The position numbers were made by a program, and so were the translations under genes. Source: Caccovicinus sp051878975 (GTDB taxonomy: Bacteria > Bacillota > Clostridia > Lachnospirales > Lachnospiraceae). Taken from it: a stretch of 46,893 nucleotides of DNA. Below the pieces are notes generated by a model that saw only the letters and a program-made list of their open reading frames with translations, did no database searches and was not told the DNA's origin. Shown piece after piece: positions 41,884 to 46,893 of this stretch; the stretch's first letter is position 1, and each line of letters opens with the position of its first letter. The stretch covers positions 1-46,893 of the forward strand of contig JBJELD010000066.1 of NCBI GenBank assembly GCA_051878975.1, in the 5' to 3' direction.

Positions 41884-42798
41884 TTACAATCCGGACTGTC
41901 TTTGCCAGTACTGGCGGCAAAGGTCCAGAAAATGCTCCTCAGTGGTGCTTAAATAGGCATCTTTTCTGCAGCACATGGTGATTTCCCAGCGGGGATGGGA
42001 TGTGAGACGGAAAAAGACCACATGTTCTCCGGGAACGGCAAAGATGGCAGGCAGAAGAGCGCAGCCGACACCGGCATTGACCATCCGGTATTTGCTGACA
42101 TTGCTGCTGGTTGAAAACAGAACGTTTGGCTGGAAGCCGGCATTGTCAAACAGCTGTTTGACCAGCTGGTACATGGTGGAGCTTTGTGAAATCAGAATAA
42201 AAGAATCGTTTGAAAAATGTTCCAGAGAAATCTCCGGAGCATTTTCTGCATGACGGCTTCCGCGGAAGGCAAGAGGATGGTTATCGGGAACAGCCAGAAA
42301 AATTTCCTCATAGGCCATGTGATGGTAGCTGTTTTCATCCTTCTGCTCCTGGGACAAGGTGATCAGCCCCAGATCGATTTGTCCCTTGGAGATCAGCTTC
42401 TGCATAGTACGGACATTACATTCCAGCGGTTCCAGGATTACGTCCGGGAAGATGCGGTGGAATTCCGGATAGATCGTGGTAAACATATCGACGCCGCGTT
42501 CCGGAATGAGGCCGATGGTAAAGCGTCGGCGGGCCAGATCTGCCAGATCATGGATCCGGCTGTAGGCATCCTTCTTGATGTTCAGAATTGCTTTGGCTGC
42601 CTGAATATATACTTCGCCGGCCGGGGTGGGACGCCAGTCAGAGCGGGTGCGGATAAAAAGCGGTGTGCCGAGCTCCGCCTCCAGCTTCTGCAGCTGCTGA
42701 TTTAAGGCGGACTGGGTGATAAACAGCTTTTCGGCCGCCTTGGTAATGCTTTTTTCTTCACTGATCATAATAATGTGTTCCATTTGACGCAGATCCAT
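41884..42798 (-). CDS. LysR-family transcriptional regulator
   Basis: A 304-residue LysR regulator. The N-terminal HTH (MDLRQMEHIIMISEEKSITKAAEKLFITQSALNQQLQKLEAELGTPLFIRT) is followed by a two-lobed effector domain (RRRFTIGLIPERGVDMFTTIYPEF...). The start at 42798 is chosen for AGGAGGCTCTT upstream and the standard MDLRQ N-terminus; a longer frame runs into the operator. It is divergent from the FAD-dehydrogenase trio. A palindrome lies between them, so it most likely controls that operon. Confidence 0.92.
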   Translation of the reverse strand: MDLRQMEHIIMISEEKSITKAAEKLFITQSALNQQLQKLEAELGTPLFIRTRSDWRPTPAGEVYIQAAKAILNIKKDAYSRIHDLADLARRRFTIGLIPERGVDMFTTIYPEFHRIFPDVILEPLECNVRTMQKLISKGQIDLGLITLSQEQKDENSYHHMAYEEIFLAVPDNHPLAFRGSRHAENAPEISLEHFSNDSFILISQSSTMYQLVKQLFDNAGFQPNVLFSTSSNVSKYRMVNAGVGCALLPAIFAVPGEHVVFFRLTSHPRWEITMCCRKDAYLSTTEEHFLDLCRQYWQRQSGL

Positions 42799-42844
42799 AA
42801 GAGCCTCCTGTCCGATGTGAAATATTAGAATTACTAACGTATAA

Positions 42845-42864
42845 GTCAAATGTTTCAATTTGAC
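42845..42864. promoter_or_regulatory. Candidate LysR operator
   Basis: GTCAAAT-(6)-ATTTGAC is a perfect 7-base inverted repeat containing the T-N11-A type core typical of LysR binding. It covers the -35 region of the trio promoter. ACTAAC also occurs twice nearby (42834-42839 and 42863-42868). Confidence 0.65.
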
Positions 42865-42888
42865 TAACATTCACTCTATTTATATAAT
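42860..42888 (+). promoter_or_regulatory. Promoter of the FAD-dehydrogenase trio
   Basis: A -35 TTGACT (42860-42865) and consensus -10 TATAAT (42883-42888) are separated by 17 bases. The operator overlaps the -35. Confidence 0.85.
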
Positions 42889-42926
42889 GAAACTATCAGA
42901 AATGCAAGAGGAAAGGTGGATACGAC

Positions 42927-44387
42927 ATGGAACGATTTGACGTGATTGTAATCGGCGCCGGAGTAGTAGGTTCTGCGGCTGCCAGGGAGCTGTCCCGTTA
43001 TCAGCTGAACATCGGCGTCCTGGAAAAGGAGCTGGATGTGGCATGCGGAAACAGCAGTCGGAATACCGGTATGCTGCATGCGGGTTTTACTTATAAGCCG
43101 GGTTCTCTGAAGGCGGAATGTGCCGTGGAGGGCAATAAGGAATTTGATCAGGTGGCGAAGGAACTGGGCGTGCCGTTTAAGCGGACCGGAAAGCTGGTGG
43201 TAGGCTTTACAGAGCATGACCGGGAAAATATTCTGAAATACAAGGCCATCGGGGAGACCAATGGTGTGGAAGGCATGCGGATGATCGGAAAGGAAGAGAT
43301 TGCCCGGATTGACCCGAATGCAGGCGGTGAATTTGCCATGTATGTGCCATCCTCCGGTATCCTGGATCCGATGCAGTATACGATCGCACTGGCAGAGAAT
43401 GCCTGTCAGAACGGCGTAAAATTTTATTTTGGACAGCAGGTGGTGCGGATTACCCGGACGGAAGAAAAGCGGTACCTGGTGGAGACGGATACGGACTGCT
43501 TTGATACAAAATGGGTGGTGAACTGTGCCGGCATGTATGCCTCTGGAATTTCAGCTATGCTGGGCTATCCGGATTATCCGACGAAGGGCTTTAAGGGAGA
43601 ATATTTTGTCCTGGATAAAAAGGCAGGAAAATTCCTTTCCATTCCGGTTTATCCGGCACCGAATGATAAGGGCGGATTCTCTACGCATGCTACGCCGACG
43701 ATTGACGGCAATGTGCTGGTAGGACCGGATTCCTATTTGACAGAGGATCTGGAAGATTATAAGGTGACGAAAGAGCATATGGATGGTCTGTTTGCAGACG
43801 GAAGCAAGATGTTCAAGCAGATGAAGCGGGAATATTTTATCCGGAACTTTGCCGGAATCCGCTGGAAACGGTACGATCCGGAAACCGGAGAGATTCTGGA
43901 TTTTCTGCTGGAAGCCGATGACGATCATCCGAATACGGTGAATCTGGCAGGAATCGAGTCTCCGGGCGTGACCTGTGCGCTGCCGCTGGCACGCCGGGCA
44001 GCGGCAAAGCTGGTTGAGAAGGAGCAGCCGAAGCTTAATCCGGATTTTAATCCGATCCGTCCGGTGAAAAAGCGTTTTTATGAGATGAGCCATGAGGAGC
44101 AGCAGGCGGCGATTGCCGGGGATCCGCTGTACGGCGAGATTGTCTGCCGGTGCGAGACAGTGACAAAGGCGGAAATTCTGGCGGCTATCCATAATCCGCT
44201 GGGCGTACATACCGTTACCGGCATCAAAAACCGGACAAGAGCTACCATGGGACGCTGTCAGGGAGGCTACTGTGAGACGAGAATTACGGAAATGATCGAG
44301 GAAGAGCTGGGACTCAAGCCGCAGGAAGTGCGGTACTCAAAGAAGGATTCGTACATGTTTACGGGAAGAGTGAGGGACGCAAGATGA
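42927..44387 (+). CDS. GlpA-like FAD-dependent dehydrogenase with C-terminal [2Fe-2S] domain
   Basis: A 486-residue flavoprotein of the DAO/glycerol-3-phosphate dehydrogenase type. The FAD dinucleotide motif is DVIVIGAGVVGSAAAREL (residues 5-22), followed by GNSSRNTGMLHAGFTYKPGS. The C-terminal BFD-like Fe-S domain has four cysteines in IVCRCETVT...MGRCQGGYCETRI (about 408-455). It would oxidise a hydroxy compound, classically sn-glycerol-3-phosphate, but a 2-hydroxyacid is also possible. No quinone-linked GlpC-type subunit is present. GAGGAAAGGTGG precedes the ATG. It overlaps the next gene by 4 bases (ATGA). Confidence 0.88.
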   Translation: MERFDVIVIGAGVVGSAAARELSRYQLNIGVLEKELDVACGNSSRNTGMLHAGFTYKPGSLKAECAVEGNKEFDQVAKELGVPFKRTGKLVVGFTEHDRENILKYKAIGETNGVEGMRMIGKEEIARIDPNAGGEFAMYVPSSGILDPMQYTIALAENACQNGVKFYFGQQVVRITRTEEKRYLVETDTDCFDTKWVVNCAGMYASGISAMLGYPDYPTKGFKGEYFVLDKKAGKFLSIPVYPAPNDKGGFSTHATPTIDGNVLVGPDSYLTEDLEDYKVTKEHMDGLFADGSKMFKQMKREYFIRNFAGIRWKRYDPETGEILDFLLEADDDHPNTVNLAGIESPGVTCALPLARRAAAKLVEKEQPKLNPDFNPIRPVKKRFYEMSHEEQQAAIAGDPLYGEIVCRCETVTKAEILAAIHNPLGVHTVTGIKNRTRATMGRCQGGYCETRITEMIEEELGLKPQEVRYSKKDSYMFTGRVRDAR

Positions 44388-45622
44388 AAAAAGCAGATGT
44401 AGTGATTATCGGCGGCGGCCCGGCCGGGCTTGCGGCAGCCATTGAGCTTTATAAAAAAGGAGTAACCGATATCCTGATTCTGGAAAGAGAAAAGAAGCTG
44501 GGCGGAATTTTAAGACAGTGCATCCATGACGGCTTCGGATTGACCCGCTTTGGGGAGACCTTAAGCGGACCGGAATATGCGTCCCGGTTTGTTCGCCAGG
44601 TGGAGGAGCTTCAGATTCCGTACATGACGGACACGACTGTTCTGGAACTGACGGCAGACAAAAGGGTTTACGCGGCATCTGCAGAAGGTGGTTTTGTGGA
44701 GATCCAGGCGAAGGCTGTGATTCTTGCAATGGGATGCCGGGAGCGGACCAGAGGCGCCATCAGTATTCCGGGAACCCGTCCGGCCGGTGTTTATACGGCC
44801 GGTGTGGCACAGGCTTACATGAATCTGAAAAATAAGATGGTAGGAAAAGAAGTGATCATCCTGGGTTCCGGTGACATCGGCATGATCATGGCAAGACGCA
44901 TGACTCTGGAGGGCGCTCATGTGATCGGCGTGTTTGAGATTCAGCCTTATGCAAGTGGACTTCCGCGCAATATTGAGCAGTGTCTGAACGACTATCAGAT
45001 TCCGCTGCAGCTGAGCCATTCCGTGACGGAGATCAAAGGCGCGGACCGCCTGGAATCCGTCGTGATTTCCCAGGTGGATGAGAAAATGGCTCCGATTCCG
45101 GGAACGGAGAAGGAATATCCTTGTGATACCCTGATTCTATCTGTGGGCCTGATTCCGGAAAATGAGCTGACCTGGATGGCCGGAGCGAAACAGGATGCCG
45201 GGACAAAGGGTGCTGCAGTGGATGAGAACTTCCAGACCACGGTACCGGGAATCTTTGCGGCAGGCAATGTGCTTCATGTTCATGATCTGGTGGATTTTGT
45301 TTCCATGGAGGCAGAGGCGCTGGCAGACCGGGCGGCGCGTTACGTGCAGGAGGGAGTTCTTCCGGAATGTCCGTTATCTGTGACCGGAAATGAACTGACC
45401 GGACAGCTGATTCCGGAGCGGATCAGCGGCAAAACGGATGTGACGGTTTCCTTCCGTGTAAGAAGACCGGTGAAGAGCTGCACCATTGAGATCTGCCAGG
45501 GAGAGAACGTGATCAAAAGGATCCGGAAGCCCAAAGCCCTTCCGGCGGAAATGATTCAGATCGCATTAAAGGCGGAGCAGCTGAATGAAACGGAAGATCT
45601 GGAGGTGAAGGTATTATGCTGA
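44384..45622 (+). CDS. NAD(P)/FAD-dependent oxidoreductase, partner of the GlpA-like enzyme
   Basis: A 412-residue pyridine-nucleotide-disulfide-type flavoprotein. The FAD motif is ADVVIIGGGPAGLAAAIEL (residues 4-22), the NAD(P) motif KEVIILGSGDIGMIMARRM (about 153-172) and the second FAD motif TVPGIFAAGNVLHVHDLVDFV. There is no redox CxxC pair as in thioredoxin reductase. It resembles the middle subunit of opine/hydroxyacid oxidase or GlpA-linked systems and would pass electrons from the first subunit to NAD(P). It overlaps both neighbours by a few bases, so the three are made together. Confidence 0.87.
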   Translation: MKKADVVIIGGGPAGLAAAIELYKKGVTDILILEREKKLGGILRQCIHDGFGLTRFGETLSGPEYASRFVRQVEELQIPYMTDTTVLELTADKRVYAASAEGGFVEIQAKAVILAMGCRERTRGAISIPGTRPAGVYTAGVAQAYMNLKNKMVGKEVIILGSGDIGMIMARRMTLEGAHVIGVFEIQPYASGLPRNIEQCLNDYQIPLQLSHSVTEIKGADRLESVVISQVDEKMAPIPGTEKEYPCDTLILSVGLIPENELTWMAGAKQDAGTKGAAVDENFQTTVPGIFAAGNVLHVHDLVDFVSMEAEALADRAARYVQEGVLPECPLSVTGNELTGQLIPERISGKTDVTVSFRVRRPVKSCTIEICQGENVIKRIRKPKALPAEMIQIALKAEQLNETEDLEVKVLC

Positions 45623-45996
45623 GAGAATTTACCTGTATTATGTGCCCGCAGGGCTGTGACATTACTGTAGAGCTGGAAGAACAGGAAGGAAGCGGGGGGA
45701 AGGAGATCCGGGAGGTTTCCGGAAACAAATGTCCGAGAGGAAAAGAATATGTTACCCAGGAGATCGTAAATCCCATGCGGAATATTGCCACTTCTGTGCT
45801 GGTGGAAGGCGGCGAGCTTCCTCTGGCCAGTGTCCGTCTGACCAGGCCGATTCCGAAAAAACGGATTTTTGATGTGATGGCAGAAATAAAAAAGATCTGC
45901 CTGCAGGCTCCGGTAGAGGAAGGACAGATCGTGATTGAAAATGTGCTGGCTTTAGGCAGCGATGTCATAATCACAAAATCTGTGGATCGAGAATAA
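45616..45996 (+). CDS. DUF1667 cysteine-rich protein
   Basis: A 126-residue DUF1667 protein. Its N-terminal cysteines (FTCIMCPQGCDITVE) and a fourth at GNKCPRGKEYVTQE look like a small Fe-S or zinc site. The C-terminus holds ...PIPKKRIFDVMAEIKKICLQAPVEEGQIV. This family typically follows GlpA-like and FAD oxidoreductase genes and is presumed to be the third subunit of the complex. It starts within the last 7 bases of the preceding gene behind GGAGGTGAAGG. A terminator follows. Confidence 0.9.
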   Translation: MLREFTCIMCPQGCDITVELEEQEGSGGKEIREVSGNKCPRGKEYVTQEIVNPMRNIATSVLVEGGELPLASVRLTRPIPKKRIFDVMAEIKKICLQAPVEEGQIVIENVLALGSDVIITKSVDRE

Positions 45997-46013
45997 CAGG
46001 AATTGAATATACA

Positions 46014-46066
46014 AGAAACACCGCCAAATCACAGGCTGATTGATGATTTGGCGGTGTTTCTTTTTT
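46014..46066 (+). terminator. Terminator of the FAD-dehydrogenase trio
   Basis: A 17-base perfect stem, 46014-46030 (AGAAACACCGCCAAATC) with 46045-46061, followed by TTTTT. Confidence 0.95.
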
Positions 46067-46123
46067 GCCGACTTTTGAATAAAAGTAAATTATATTACAT
46101 TTTATAAAAAATAATAAATAATA

Positions 46124-46152
46124 TTGTAATATAATTTCATATGTGATATGAT
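46124..46152 (+). promoter_or_regulatory. Promoter of the PTS operon
   Basis: A -35 TTGTAA (46124-46129) and -10 TATGAT (46147-46152), 17 bases apart, in an A/T-rich region. Confidence 0.75.
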
Positions 46153-46157
46153 ACAAC

Positions 46158-46171
46158 TATAAGCGCTTGTA
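46158..46171 (+). promoter_or_regulatory. cre-like catabolite-response element
   Basis: TATAAGCGCTTGTA contains the palindromic AAGCGCTT core of CcpA-binding cre sites and lies at the predicted transcription start, where CcpA would repress. It differs from the consensus mainly at the second base and the far end. Confidence 0.6.
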
Positions 46172-46252
46172 CCATAAAAAACTATACATTTTGCTCTCGG
46201 AAATGGTACGTCCGCAGAGCTGATACGTGAAAAAGTTTGAAGGAGGTTTATT

Positions 46253-46893
46253 ATGCAAGGTGTTTCTATGTTCATTATTGCCATACTGATTCTGTATACG
46301 GTGATAGCTGTGGTGGATCAGATTTCTATTCAGTGCGGATTGTATACGCCGCTGTTTGCTGCAACCTTCACTGGACTGATGCTGGGAGATCTTAAAACCG
46401 GACTGGCGATCGGCGCCACGCTTCAGCTGATGACGCTGGGCGTTGCAACCTATGGAGGAGCAACTGTTCCGGATTATTTGTCCGGTGCGATTATGGGTAC
46501 GACCTATGCCATCATTTCTGGACAGGGAGCAGAATACGGCATCGCATTGGCAATTCCGATCGGACTTCTGCTTACTCAAATGGATATCCTTGGCAGAATG
46601 TCAAACTCCTTTTTCCAGCATTATGCAGACCGCTGCGCGGAGCGTGGAGATTACAAGGGCGTGGAGCGTGCGAACCTGCTGGGCCTGATTCCGTGGGAGT
46701 TATCCCGCATCATTCCGGTAGCATTGGGACTTTGTTTTGGAGAAACCGTGGTTAACGGTGTAAATGCCATTATTCCGGCATGGTTTATGACTGGCCTGAA
46801 GACGGCAGGTGCGATCCTTCCGGCAATGGGAATGGCGATTCTGATGCGTTATCTGCCGATTAAGAAGTACTATGCATACTTTATTATCGGATT
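46253..46893 (+). CDS. PTS mannose/fructose/sorbose-family EIIC component (partial, runs off the window)
   Basis: The first 213 codons of a membrane permease subunit of the mannose/sorbose PTS family. The protein opens MQGVSMFIIAILILYTVIAVVDQIS and continues with the family segments GLMLGDLKTGLAIGATLQLMTLGVATYGGATVPDY and GEYGIALAIPIGLLLTQMDIL-like stretches; hydrophobic segments are regularly spaced. AGGAGGTTTATT precedes the ATG. EIID and EIIAB genes would be expected beyond the window. The leader includes GTACCAT/ATGGTAC (46169-46175, 46203-46209), which could form a hairpin. Substrate unknown. Confidence 0.9.
   Translation, partial: MQGVSMFIIAILILYTVIAVVDQISIQCGLYTPLFAATFTGLMLGDLKTGLAIGATLQLMTLGVATYGGATVPDYLSGAIMGTTYAIISGQGAEYGIALAIPIGLLLTQMDILGRMSNSFFQHYADRCAERGDYKGVERANLLGLIPWELSRIIPVALGLCFGETVVNGVNAIIPAWFMTGLKTAGAILPAMGMAILMRYLPIKKYYAYFIIG

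Overview
This window looks like chromosomal DNA of a Gram-positive anaerobe of the Clostridia, most likely a Lachnospiraceae-type gut bacterium. The evidence is near-even base composition, strong AGGAGG-type ribosome binding sites, a tRNA-Tyr T-box, a Mn2+ (yybP-ykoY) riboswitch, GatCAB, oxygen-sensitive enzymes (Fe-dependent alcohol dehydrogenase, Fe-S dehydratase) and a serC-serA-DUF1015 cluster. There is no phage, transposon, CRISPR array, rRNA or tRNA gene in view. The species call is an inference, as no database search was run.

Layout. 1-9.1 kb (+): a secreted protein, T-box-controlled tyrS, a secreted cell-wall-binding-repeat protein, riboswitch-controlled mntP, then gatC-gatA-gatB and a PLP aspartate aminotransferase. 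The gat operon is preceded by a compact structured leader with an intrinsic terminator that I cannot assign to a known class. 9.1-16.3 kb: a minus-strand MATE exporter plus domain-permuted GH3 glucosidase divergent from an AraC regulator, then a Fe-alcohol dehydrogenase and a LysR regulator. 16.4-22.1 kb (+): MATE exporter, ApbE flavinyltransferase lipoprotein, GtrA and YfhO membrane proteins.

22.2-31.9 kb holds most of arginine biosynthesis: argH, then argG (-) divergent from argC-GNAT-argJ-argB-argD (+), with ARG-box-like palindromes in the shared control region. Between argH and argG lie an HPr-like protein without the phosphorylatable histidine and a jelly-roll-like protein of unknown role. 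32.1-36.7 kb carries leuB, ilvD and ilvB for branched-chain amino acids. 36.9-41.6 kb carries serC, serA, DUF1015 and a COG4905-type membrane protein with a coiled-coil tail.

41.9-46.0 kb: a LysR regulator divergent from a translationally coupled trio (GlpA-like FAD dehydrogenase with a BFD-type Fe-S domain, a second FAD oxidoreductase, a DUF1667 cysteine protein), with a palindrome over the trio's -35 box. The window ends inside a mannose/sorbose-family PTS EIIC gene with a good promoter and a cre-like site.

Most genes are ordinary biosynthetic core genes. The best leads for something undescribed are the gatC leader RNA, the three-hairpin non-coding stretch at 41.7 kb, the His-less HPr-like protein, the GNAT inside the arg operon and the hendecad-repeat tail on the COG4905-type protein.
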